NCBI GenBank assembly: GCA_015680685.1
Contig: MNCI01014239.1
Coordinates: 34,884 to 98,883 of the forward strand
Source of the DNA: Gnetum montanum
Taxonomy: Eukaryota; Streptophyta; Gnetopsida; Gnetales; Gnetaceae
Direction: 5' to 3'
DNA length: 64,000 nt
The notes below the pieces were generated by a model, which was given only the letters and a program-made list of their open reading frames with translations, had not been told where the DNA came from and made no database searches. Both the position numbers and the translations under genes were made by a program. This document shows positions 49,621 through 61,559 of this stretch, piece after piece; positions within the stretch are counted from its first letter, which is position 1; every line of letters starts with the position of its first letter.

Positions 49621-50475
49621 GTTTCTAGACAAACTATTCTTTACTGAAGTAATAAGTGAATAAACGCCTAAAAAATCAATATGGTATGGTGGCATCCTCA
49701 CATATCTTCTTACTCAAGAGATGCCACAAGGCTTGGATTTTAGAAAAAAGTAATAATTTTTTCATCATGCCAAATACTTCATGGAAATCAATAGACACCT
49801 TTACAAGGTGAGTGCTAATGGCCTAATCTGTTGGTGTGTCCCTAACATAGATCAACTATATGTTCTCTAGGCTTAATGATGCTCTATACGCAAACCATTA
49901 GCAAATATAGGAAGGACTAGAGTACAAAACTTAATGATGCTCTTTAGGATTATTATTGAACTTGGAGACTTCCTATTGGATATTCTCCCTATGAGTTTGT
50001 GTATGAGAAACTTCAAAAACTTCCAATTCAATCCAAGCTCCATACACTCTCAACGGTTTATGATCTAGACCTTGACATAAGTCTAGCATAGAAAGAAAGA
50101 TTAATCAACCTAAATGTGTTAGACAAAAATCAATTAGTGGCCCTATCATTTAATGAGGTGAACAAGGTATTTTGCAAGCAAAATCATGATCTTAGAATTA
50201 GGAAGTAAAACTTGAACCAAGAGATAAGGCTCTCTACTAGAACCCCACACATGTACCCCAAAAGACAAAATTCCAAACATTGTGGGAGGGACTTTATATA
50301 ATTGATCAAACCTTTTCCTTTGGGGTCATGTTGATCTACAAACCTGACGGCCCAAATAAAAAGTTGTTGGTCAACATCCAACAAGTGAAGCCTTTCCTTG
50401 AACCTAGATAGGCCAATGTAAATGTTACCTCAATGGATGAACTACCACATTCTATTTTTTGAATCTCCTCCTTCC
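49621..50475 (+). pseudogene. Athila integrase remnant, catalytic core deleted (G3)
   Basis: The zinc-finger start (LICWCVPNIDQLYVL near 49,830) jumps near 49,870-49,930 to the post-core text PIGYSPYEFVYEKL at 49,970. The D,D-E core present in the copies at 58,400-57,700 and 16,500-15,600 is missing. A repeat of CTTAATGATGCTCT flanks the gap (about 49,873 and 49,930). This copy could only have moved with integrase from elsewhere, unless the deletion came after insertion. Confidence 0.7.
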
Positions 50476-52055
50476 AACACAATCGTGAGGGAGAAGGCTA
50501 TTTGTGCTAACCATCAATTGGCCTCTTAGTTTCTCTACCTTTTTGTTTTTCATGTTTTTAATTTTACAAATTTCTAATTTTTGAATTTTTCTCATTTTAC
50601 ACCATCTTTAGTACCTTTAAACCTTCTTGACTATTTTACATTTTCTTATATATTTTACTTTGTTTTGTTTTATTTAAGTATGATATTTTCTCATTTTTGC
50701 TAATAAATTTGATTTATTGTTACAGGACATAGTGCCACTATTGCTATTTACTAATGATGATTTGTGCTTAATATGTGATTATCGATGTCTGGTTTCTATT
50801 TTTGAATTTTAATGTCTGATGACTTTGACATGGTTTATTTTTCATGGAACAAGTAGTAAGTCCACATCATCTACCCATCCAATAAACTCTATGGTTATCC
50901 TTGTTCTGGGAATTTGAGGTCCTTTTTCATTAAAGAAACTTTTAATTAATCAATGAACTTAGTAGTTCTATAATTAGAAAGGATTCAAAGGTTTGTAGAG
51001 TGTGTGACTTCAATGAGCCTCAATACTCTTTGTCCTATTCTTCTTACTTAAGTGCTTGAGTGTTTTTCACATGCTTCTTGCCATTCCACATCAACCCCTA
51101 ATAGGAAGTCAAATAATGTCATTGCATGGTGTGGTTTCCATTTCGAAAAAATAAAAAAAATGAAAAAAAAATGGAATTCAAAGCAAACCACTTTAACACG
51201 AATAAGTCTTCACATGGTGTTCCCATTTCAAAAAAAAAACAATGAAAATTCAAAGCACACCCCTTGGACAAATAAATGGGTTATAAGCACTAGTTATGGA
51301 ACTTGAATAGCATGCACCTATGCTTGAAGGTCTTCTCGCACTAAGGCCCTCTCTCTCTCACTTTCTACTTTTCTTATCTTCTCCTTGTGAAATGGTTGCT
51401 ATTTTGTGGAAGCACTCTAGTGTCTCGAGTGGGTGGATCGGTCTTAGAGTGGCAATGTGAAGTCTCTGAATGTGGATGGTTTTGGTATAAATTGAGGATG
51501 AAACTTCCTAGGTCATTTTAACCACAAATTCCACAAGGGACTTCTTATGACCTTAACTTGGAACTGCATTACACCTTCTCTATCATCCATCTATTCTACC
51601 ATAACTCACCTCATTGTCGTGTTCTTTGTTATGCTCCATGTCTTGGTTGGATATGTTGGGATTCTTAAATGGATTCTTTCAGGTTGGTCTTTAACCTTTC
51701 ATGACCATTGATTAACTATGGGGCCCACAAACTCTTGAGTTGGCATTATGCAAGGGGAAAAATGGCATGAGCTTGCTATTGGGAGGATCCACATGCATAG
51801 CTCTTAGCTTGGTTAGTTAAGGTTCTTTACCTTTGACATTGCTATAATCCTACTTTTCACATTTTCCATTGCGTAAACCACTCGATACTCCTTAATCTTT
51901 CATTTCATTCGTTTACTAAATCAATTTTTTTCATTTCTTCAAATTTATGATCTTCGACATCCTCTTCTCATGTTTTTGTACTATTCTAGGTCTTATGAGC
52001 TTTAATTTGATCCCAATTTCATCCAAAAATTCTTTGTATTTTAAAATTTTAACCA
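50476..52055 (+). other. Spacer between pol and ORF3 (G3/C)
   Basis: No gene. It aligns in its first 560 bp with the - strand of 56,667-57,218 and in the rest with the - strand of 42,700-43,797. Hence the same spacer exists in both Athila elements, split in the other by the insertion. Confidence 0.7.
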
Positions 52056-52315
52056 AGTTAACAGTGGTTGTTGACTACGTCAACAAGGACTCGTTGATGC
52101 AACCAACTAGATCAATGAGGCCTCATTGACTAGGCCTCATCGATGTAGTGTGTAGATTTTATATATACTATCAGATACTTTGGAATTTTTTGCAAATTTC
52201 TCATAACACATAGGAAATTTGTTATAATTTTTTAGAGCCCAAAACCTTCTAGAGCTCATAACTTCTTAACCATTTGTCCAAATCACTTCTTTTTTCAATC
52301 CTATGCTTATTGGAG
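52056..52315 (+). promoter_or_regulatory. Internal promoter and noncoding leader exon for ORF3, copy C
   Basis: U3-like repeats (ATGAGGCCTCATTGAC, AGGCCTCATCGATGTAG) at 52,080-52,150 precede TTTATATATACTA at 52,158-52,170. A leader of about 150 bp runs to the splice donor GGAG|GTAAG at 52,316. Copy B has the same order and the same 154-bp TATA-to-donor distance. Confidence 0.5.
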
Positions 52316-52630
52316 GTAAGATCATTATCATGGAAGCCACAAACCTTAAGGTTTTCAATGAAAAATTATGAAATTTTTTGGAAATTTTCGTAACTCCCCC
52401 AAAGAGTTAATAACCTTAACCATATATAAACATCAGCTTTTTCTCAAGTTAACCCTTCCAACAAACTTCGAGATGAATTATTCATAATAAAACATAAAAT
52501 AAATGATAATTGGGTTAATTAAATCAGCCATAATTACAACTTAGCCACGTGTAACTATCCTCAAGAGTTAAGATATCCTAATTGTTTTAAGGTTACACAA
52601 TAGTTGCTATTCCATGGTCTTATTGTATAG
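52316..52630 (+). other. Putative leader intron before ORF3 copy C
   Basis: GTAAG at 52,316 and TTGTATAG at 52,623-52,630, with ATG directly after. 315 bp; matches 42,536-42,246 of copy B. Confidence 0.5.
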
Positions 52631-55487
52631 ATGGCACTCAAAAAAAATGTTTACAGGAAGGAGAACCCTCATAACCATGGGAGAAATGACCCAGAGCTAG
52701 AAGGGGCCAACAAGAATAAAGCCAAGAACTACTAGAGGTGACCCATGCAATGGGACCTCTTCAAGAAGAGCCCAAAGTGGAATCTATCCAAAAAATTCTA
52801 TAGGAAGAAGTGCCAACCAAATAATCACAAAGAGGAGAAGTGCTTAGACCCATGCCAAGGATTGAGGTCACATTGACTTAAGCCTACCTAGACATCAGTC
52901 GGTCCCAAGACATTCAAAGATTAGTTCTTCAAGAGATCAACCTCAAGCCATTTTTGGAGAAGGCTCTAGAAGATGTCAAGACATAACTACAGACCTATCC
53001 CATATGGCCAGTCATCACTTCTAGTGGAAAATGGTACATGGGAGAGACCTATATCTTCTATAGTAGCTAAAGGCTAGGGTCCATTGTCAAGATCAAGGAC
53101 ATTCAAGTGTCTTACTTAGTAGAAGCCATTGCATAAGCACTTGGGTTTCTTGAAATAGGAACATAACTAGCTGAATTGTCTAAAAAATGTGATCTTAAGG
53201 CCTAGAGGGAGTGGACCCAGCAATGTTACAAGGTTGATCGTAAGGAGTATGGCATGCTCACATCAATGGAGAAAATTTATTTTATGATTGTAGCCTATCA
53301 CCTCAATCCAACATTGAGGTCAAGCAAGGTGACTACTTTCATCACCTAAGCATGCACCACTCTAAGCGTGAAGTCCCCCATTAACCTTCCACAACTATTA
53401 TACTCAGAGATTAAAAAACATTTCAATGAATATGAATGTGGAAGGAAGACCCTACCCTTTTCATGACTCATTAGAAAACTTTGCAAAAGGACATGCATTA
53501 TTTGTTACTCTAACAACACTCTTAGGCATGCTCCCTTGGCCTCATGGGCAAAAATCATGAAGGATAAAATGCTAGCGAAAACCCAAGAAGAGGATCTACC
53601 ACCACCACCACCCATTTAGTAAACAACATTAGAGGCCCATGCAACCATTGAACATTTGAGGAAAATCCAAGAATAGCTCCTGAGTGAACAAGAGTAACAA
53701 GTAGGAATGAGTGGGGCAGATCCATCTATGTATTGGCCAACAATAAGTCACCTTGATGAGGTGGCTTAAACAGTTAGCCATACGGAGAGGGGTGGTTGCA
53801 TTTTCTCTACTTAAGGAATGCAACTACCTTTGAGGTTGGATTCCAATGCTCAAGAGGTGATGATGTCATTAGCAACACATCATCTATTACCAAAAATCTC
53901 TAGGAATGCCATCACTTTCTTGGTGAAGTTGAAGGAAGGCAAAGAGGAAACTGTGTTAGTGATGTAGCACCATGGGCAAGAGACAATGGTAGATGTGGTA
54001 GTTGACCATGTATTTGAGTCATTGAATGCACTCATGGCATCTGTACTAGATGTATTTTCATTCTAAGATGTGTAGACATCTACAAGAATAATCAACAGGA
54101 AGTTAGATGTAGCTCAACATGAAAAATTATTGGAACGACTAGTAGGAACTAGAAAATTGACTCTAAATATCTTTGATCTTTTAGAGAACATCACTGCAAC
54201 CTAGTTGAAGCTACTGAATGCAAGGGGAAGATATATTATTTTGAAGGGGCAACTAGAAATGGCCCAAGAACAAAATCAATGCTTGGCCTCGAAGGTTGCC
54301 AAAATTTGTAATTGACTTGCGTAACAATCAATCCTTAGCCCACTAGTGACAAGAGATGAAGTTATCAAATATCTTCAAGAATGATTTTAGAAGGCTCAGG
54401 AGAAGGTAGTAATGGCCATCTCTAAACAGTCCATAGTTGAAGCTAAAGCGTACTTAATCAAAAAGTACTTGAATCAAATGCACCAAGAGAATGAATCATT
54501 GACCACACAAAATCATTACCTACGAAATATTGATGCATAGAAAGATCAAATGCAAAAATTAATTTGTCAAAAGCAAGAGCAAATTGCCAATGTAAACATT
54601 AAACTAAGAAAATTGGTTACAAAGAATTGCAATCTATCAATGGAGGAGGTATGCACCTTACGGTAGAAATTGGCCATCAAGATCACTGCTTGGAAGAATG
54701 AAGCACTCAAAATTGAGAAAGTAAAAAATCACTACAAGGACCAAGTTACTTTGCAAAAAGAATTAAATGAAAAAAAAATTTAGATGATAAAGTTGAAATT
54801 GAATGAAGCCCTCTAACAACTCCAACAAGAAAGAGAGATGTGGAAGCCCATCCTTGATGGGATTGATGCCTACGACAAAGTGGAGATCTACTTGAAGGAG
54901 TTGCAAATCAACGAGATGACAGAGTACATGGAGTTGGCCAATATTTGTTATGAAAATTTGACAATGCTGATTGCTAGAAAACTATGGTCAAAGTTAGAAA
55001 AACAAGTGGCTAGCTCATATTTGCTATATGAGGCCAAGTCAAACACCACAAGGACTCCAAGCAAAAGCTTGAGACTACTAATGTTGAACTCAAAGTTCTC
55101 AAGGGATGATTTAAAGATCAACGATCTATTGTTGAGTACCTAGCCAAATAGATGAATGACTACTAGGAGCTAAAGAACATAGTTAGAGCATTTAACATTG
55201 AATGCAAACAATTTGCTACCTAGTTTGTCAATCCCACGGAGTTGTTTCTAGCAATCCTATGTCCCTGGGATGCAGCTATTCCAAACCACATTGAGGAAGC
55301 TACATGGATAGTGCATGATCCTAGGAGTAAGGAGGAAATAATGAAAGTACTCCTAGATGCTTTCTACCTCCTACCTAAAATCACAACAATAGGAAGAAAA
55401 CCGCAGCCACCTCAACCACCGTCAGTGCATGAAGCCAGTGAACATTCCTCAGAGCCTTAGGAACCACTACCACCTAGGACTATTTGA
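52631..55487 (+). pseudogene. Athila ORF3, copy C
   Basis: The start MALKKNVYRKEN follows the splice acceptor. N-terminal domain: around 52,980-53,150, ending SIVKIKDIQVSYLVEAIA, the counterpart of GVKVSFHLTAEF in the antisense gene at 6,401-9,247. MEKIYFMIVAYHL is near 53,270. A repeated coiled-coil region spans about 54,050-55,100 (LDVAQHEKLLERLV; later MHQENESLTTQNHYL). The end is CPWDAAIPNHIEEATWIVHDP, a Pro-rich tail and PLPPRTI then stop. About 950 codons with some 25 stops, several of CpG or CAG-to-TAG type. Product unknown. No membrane span or signal peptide is evident. Confidence 0.7.
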
Positions 55488-55726
55488 TCTTCTCCAACAA
55501 GCTTCACATCATCAAGGAACATGTTGTCAAATTTTGATGATTTGAATCATGGTGTTCAATTTTTTATCTTAAGCATTTCACTTTTTGTAATGTGTTGATC
55601 CATACACTCCACCTTTTGTCAAGTTAGTCAGTTTGTTTTGTGTGAAGAAAAGTCAACCAATAATCCCATACATTTCCAATTTTGTAATAGAACATGAAGA
55701 TGAGTTTCCATTTAGTCATGGGATTA
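55488..55726 (+). other. 3' untranslated tail of the G3/C element
   Basis: No coding signal. Similar to the - strand of 39,464-39,228. It ends in ATGGGATTA, the decayed polypurine tract position, directly before the LTR. Confidence 0.6.
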
Positions 55727-56661
55727 TGATGAGTTGCATTAAGTTGGTAGTGTCAATGAGGCTTATTAACGCAGCCTCATCGACGAGGCCTAGTCGATGC
55801 ATCTTACCATGCATCTATAAGGTCCCATCAATGTAGTGTTGGTTTTTTTGATTTTCAACTATAAATATGCATTTTCAACTACATTTATGGCATAATAGTA
55901 GATTGTAATTGCAAAAAATCACTTACATTTTTTCCATTTGAAAGTTAGAATTTTTCCTCTGAGTGCCCACAAAAGGAGTCATTGAGAATACGAATCTTTA
56001 TTCGAGCATTGTTGAACCTAAGCATGACAATGTGTACTACAATAAAGATGAGCTTTTTGATAAACCTTGCAGCACTTTGGATAGATTAGCTATTTTATTT
56101 ATGTATTTACTATTTTCAATTATTTATTAAATGCTTTCAAGTAGTCATTAAATATTTTCCAAATATTACATTAATGAAATAATTAAGTGAGATAGATTAC
56201 ACACATAAGTAAGACACTTCGAGTGTAACACTTATTCACTTGGTAATCCTACTAGCATTATCGCTTAGTATACCCAGTAGCATAGCACTTGATCACCCAA
56301 TAGTAGATACGTGGGTTCAAGATGTGTGTGGAAAGTGTGAATTGATACTTATGTTAGGATTAGTTAAATGATTAGTTAATTAGTTAATTTAGATTAGTCA
56401 ATCAAATCCATTTTTATCTACAATTCAAGCACCTAAATATAAAAAATAAAAATGATAAAAATTGAATGCCTCAATTACACTTAACCATACTAATGAACAT
56501 CAAAAGTGTAATTGGGAAGAAAAAAATCAACCTTAAGGCTAGATTCACTTTCTAAAGGGCTAGTGCATTGGAAATGACAAGGTCTACAGAATTCGACTAG
56601 ATCACACATGAATGATTTGTGATTTGTATGATTGGGCATAGGGGTACCTCACTGCTCATTA
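55727..56661 (+). repeat. Athila 3' LTR (copy G3/C element)
   Basis: It starts TGATGAG and ends CTCATTA, 935 bp; pairs with 43,798-44,719. TATAAATA is at 55,860-55,867. The flank ATTTTCC at 56,662-56,668 is a plausible decayed copy of the AGTCC target site at the left end. Confidence 0.85.
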
Positions 56662-56666
56662 ATTTT

Positions 56667-57218
56667 CCTTGAAGTCACACCCTATACAAACCTTTGAATC
56701 CTTTCCAATTTCAAAAACTACCAAGGTCACCAATTTATTAAAGGTTTATTTAATAAAAGGAATCTCAAACTTCCAAAACAAGGAAAACCATAGATTTTTG
56801 TAAATGGGTGGATGTTGTGGACTCATTGCCTATTCCATGAAAAAGAAACTATGATTGAGCCATTGGTACAAAAATTCAAAAATAGAAATCAAACATTAGC
56901 AAACAAAACATAAAGCACAAACCACCATTAGTAACAATTACAACACCACTGTGTCTTGTTAGCACAAAGCCCATTTTATTAGCAAAAACTTGAAAATCAC
57001 ACTTAAACCAAACAAAATAAAATATATAAGAAAGTTTAAAATATTTAAGAAAGACTAAAATGTACTAGCAATGGTGTAAAATAAGAATGATGAAAAACAG
57101 GAAAAATTTTGAAAATCAAAAAGGTGTAAAATAAATAAATTACAAAATCAAAAACATGGAAAACAAAAATAGAAAAATTGAGAAGCCATATTGATGATTA
57201 TCATGGACTTCCATCACC
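56667..57218 (-). other. Spacer downstream of pol (copy B/G4 element)
   Basis: No gene. It aligns with 50,476-51,030 on the + strand. It resumes at 43,797 on the other side of the inserted element. Confidence 0.7.
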
Positions 57219-57240
57219 CCCCCACCCCCCTCCCCCCCAC
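57219..57240 (-). other. Polypurine G-tract after pol (copy G4)
   Basis: The - strand reads three runs of six or seven G separated by single A or T. It lies right after the pol end and far from the 3' LTR, so it is not the usual LTR-proximal tract. It may be a second priming site or a G-quadruplex. Confidence 0.6.
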
Positions 57241-60200
57241 ATTTGAGTTGGAAGAAGGAGATCCAAAACACTGAGCGTGGTTGTCCATTCATTGAGGTAT
57301 TTGTTGTACTAGTTTGCTTAGGCTCATGGAAAAGATTCACTTTTTGGATGTTGACCAAATGCTTTTTATTTGGGCTATCAGGTTTTTATATGGTCATGGC
57401 CCTAGAAGAAAAAGTTTTGTCAATTATATAAGGTCCCTCTCACAACATTTGGAACTTTATTTTCTAGGGCACATGTGTGGGGTTTTAGTAGAGAACGTTA
57501 TCTCCAAGTTGAAATTTCATGTTTTGTTTTCTAAGGTTATGTCATTTTTTATTGAATGGCTTATGCACTTTATTCAAAGATAGGAACACTAATCAATTTT
57601 TTTCTAGCATGTTGAGGTTGATAAATCTTTCTTTTTGTTAAAAGCTTAGGTCAAGATTCAGTTCATAGGTTGTTGAGAATGTATGAAGCTCAGATTGAAT
57701 TGGAAGAATTGAATGTTTTTTGTACACCAACTCGTAGGAAGAGTAGCCAATAGGGAGTTTCCATGTTGAGAAGTAGGCCTAAAGATCATCATTGAGTTTT
57801 GTGCTCTAGTCTTCTATATGTGCTTATGGTCCTAGTTAGGATCTTTGTGATATCCCTATTCATTACCTCTTCTTGACCATTGGCTTGGGGGTGATAGAGT
57901 GTTAATTTATGTTTGACCCCCAAGCATTGCATAATTTTTTGAAAGGTGACACCTATAAAATGAGTTCCATTGTTAAAAATTAGTGCACATGGCATCCCAA
58001 ACCTATTTACAACATTTTGTTGTACAAATCTAGTAGTATTGGATGATGTATAATTAGTGACGGCTGCTGCTTATGCCCATTTGGTGCAATAGTCAACTAC
58101 TACGATGATATATTCCTTTCCATTAAACATGGATGTGATGCGATCCATGAAGTCAATGCCCCATATGTCAAAGGGTTCAAGTGGTTGAATCCACTATTGA
58201 GGATCCTACATTTATGCAGTTATCCCACCATCTCTTTGACAACATTCACAAGATTTGATAAACTCCCTAAAGATTGTAGGTCAATAGTATTCTACTATTA
58301 GGATTTTTATAGCCATGCATCTCCCTGCATAGTGGCCTCTGCAACGGCCTTCATGAGCATCCTAGAGAATGTGCAATTGGTGTGTATCAAGGACATAGAA
58401 ATGAACTAGGCCATCAGCACACACCTTGTAAATGTGTCCATTGACTTCCATGAAATATTTTTCCTAATGAAGAAACTATTTTTTTTCCTAAAGTACAAAT
58501 TTTGTGTCATATCTTGAGTGAGAAGGTAAGTGAGGATGTCATCGTATCATTTTATTTCTTTGGGCACCTAGTCATTTATTGCTTTTATAAAGAAAAGTTC
58601 ATCTAGAAATTGATTAGAGAGTGGACTCTCCGATTCTTTGTTATCCCATGTTAACCAAGAGAGATGATTAGCGACCACATTCTTAGTTCCTTTCTGATCT
58701 ACCATTGTGAGATTGAATTCCTATAAGATCACAAGCCACTATATGATACAAGGGCTCATTGTTGGCTTATTCATCAAGAAGTAGATGGCATTATGATCTG
58801 TGTGAACAAATAACTTATAGCCAAGCACATATTGCTTGAACTTTTCAAGAGCATACACCATTATCATCAGTTCTTTCTTAGTTGTGGTGTAATTCAACTA
58901 TGCATCCATAATGCTTTGACTCATGTAGTGGATGTAATATGAATGTCTCTTATTATCCAACTGCATAAGCATAGCTCCCAAGGAATAATTAGATATGTCT
59001 ATCATTATATGAAATGGTATAGACTAGTCTAGTGCTTGTAGAATTAGAGTTTCCATGAGTTTTTCTTTTAACAACTAGAATGCATGTTCACACTCCCTAG
59101 TCTAGATGAAAGGAACATCCTTCTTTGTAAGCTTAACTAATGACTTTGCAATCTTAGAGAAATTCTCTATAAATCATTGATAGTAGCTAGTGTGTCCAAT
59201 GAATGATTGGACATCTTTGATTATCTTTGGTTGACATGTGATTCCTTGGATGACCCTTATCTTTTCTAGGTCTATCTTAGTCCCATCTTGTGAAATTCGA
59301 TGCCCTAGTACTCTATCTTCCTAGATCATTAATTGGCTTTTCTACCAATTGAGCCTAAGGTTTGTTTCAACACTTCTTTAATACCTATTCAAGGTGATCC
59401 AAATCTTGCTCAAATGTAGCCCCATAGGTAAAGAAGTCATCCATGAAAACTTCTACCTCACTACCAATCTTCTATTGGAAAATACTAAGGACTAAGCATT
59501 GAAATGTTCCAAGGGCATTGCACAAATTGAATGGAATTTTACGATATGCAAAAGTCCCCTAGGAACTTGTGAATGTTGTCTTGGCTTGATCTTCTAGTGC
59601 AATTTGGATTTGGTTATAGCCACTATAACTATCCAAGAAGCTATAATAGAAATGCCTAGAAATGGTGTCCAAAACTTGGTCTACAAATGATAATGAAAAA
59701 TAATTTTTAAATGTTACCATGTTCAATAATCTAAAGTTGATGCAAACCTACCACCTGCCACATTTCTTTGGCATAATTACGAGTGGGCTAACCCACTCAC
59801 TATCTGCAATGGAATAGATGAACCCTACCTTAAGGACTTATTCTATTTATTCTTTGATGATCTACTTCAACTTGGGGTTCAAATGTCTTTATGGCTACCT
59901 TCTTATCTTCATGGCCAAGTGAGTGTAAATGTGATGCTGGGATATCTATGAATCAATTCCAATTAGCTCAGGATATAACCAAGCAAAAACTATTGGCCAT
60001 TTGTTGACCACTTGCAAGAGCTTTTCTTTTTGTTCAAGAGCAACATTTACACTAATTATAACCAGTTTATCATTATTTAGAAATGCATACTCCATGCCAG
60101 TTGGTAGAGGTTTTAACTCTAGGGGCTCTTACTTGAAACTATCAAGGATTACAAACTCTCCCCAACAGGTATCATCATCTTCATCATCAAAGAGTTCATG

Positions 60201-60911
60201 ATGAACTACCTCAAGTTCATCCATGCCTTCAACATAAGCACATATCAGGCTCTTAGTTGGTTTCATGCATAATTTGTTGCTATCAAACTTAGATGTTAGC
60301 CACTAGGTGCCCTCCTATTTTATTGCTACTGTGTATAGGCACTTTTGAATGTCTGTTTCATGTGCACACTGATTACATGCTTTAATGATTATACTCTTAA
60401 TGGACTAGATTTTCTATATGTAATTGCACCTATTATCACTGTACGTGATGCATGGAACATGCTTCTTCTCTAAGGATCCAAATTTATTCTTCTTGAAGAT
60501 TTTCAAGGAGAGATTCCTAATGCCCATTTGTGCATCAACTATGCTTAACCAAGCATGTCCCACAATTATAGGGAAGTGTCCTTTGCAATTTTCTACCTTG
60601 ATCACCAAAAAATTAGTAGGATAATACCATCTACAAATTGTGGTCATAATTCCTTCCACTAATCCCAAAGGAATAGGGATTGACTAGTTTGCAAATTTGA
60701 AATGGACGTTTCTCTCATTGAGAGGCAATAGGTTCCAAGCCTTATACATGTCATGAGAGATGAGATTGACATCAAATCCAAAATCAAGAAGAGCATTGCA
60801 TGGATCATGTTCAATGATCTGCAAGTAAATAAGAGGACTTCCTGGGTCAGATCTTTTTGTGGGAAGGTTGCCAACCTTGATCCAATCAGAAATATCATAA
60901 GTTAGCATCAC
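57241..60911 (-). pseudogene. pol: Athila pol (copy G4): protease, RT, RNase H, integrase
   Basis: Protease on the - strand, from 60,911: PLIYLQIIEHDPCNALLDFG, where the catalytic DSG reads DFG, then NLISHDMYKAWNLLPL, with a later IIVGHAWLSIVDA (60,668 frame). RT lies at about 59,950-59,050, with FMDD at 59,456-59,445. RNase H is at about 58,930-58,650. Integrase runs to 57,789 with FNNGTHFIG (catalytic Asp now Asn) and LYHPQANGQEEVMNRDI. The most complete Athila pol in the window, but every domain carries stops. Confidence 0.85.
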
Positions 60912-61559
60912 GATGTAGATTTGAGGTAGAATTTGGTTTGGATGGTTCTTGAATGTATTTGATGTAGAGGATGAGGGTGTTAAAGATATAGGATGACTAG
61001 CTACATTAGGTTGTGAGGATTTGGGAGGACTATTAGGTTGGAAAAATGGTTTTTTCTTGGATTGATTGTCTGAACCACTTGACTAGAAGGCTAGTTGTAA
61101 ATTTACAACCCTTGTAGCATTTTGCTACTATGGCTATGGGGAAATTTTACCCTACATGGATAGAGTAGGAGGTAACTGGATTGAGGGTGGAGGGATGTGT
61201 GTAGATGGATGTGGAGGGTGGTAAGGATATGGATGCTTCCCTTAAGTAGATGGTGAATGAGTTTGATGGTACTCTAAAGGATAATAGTGATGCTTAAATG
61301 ATGCATGGCTTACAAAGCTTCATGGAGAAATGGGTTGCTAAACATAGTACTTGTATGGATCTGGTTATTTATAAAGGTACTGCTATCTTGACAGTGGCAT
61401 TTCCCATAACTATGATTGATACCACTATTGGTATTGCTCATAAAGTTGTGATGGAGCTCCACTTTGATATTAAGCTTGTTGTTGCTAGTGGAACTACCTT
61501 GGATTACCTTGAGGATAATGCAATCATCTGGGTGCTTGCCTCTATGCTAGTCAAGGATT

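Noticed and set aside
52631-55487. ORF3 as a retroviral-type envelope
   Set aside because: Position fits, but no signal peptide, furin-like site or membrane span is visible; the middle is charged coiled coil.
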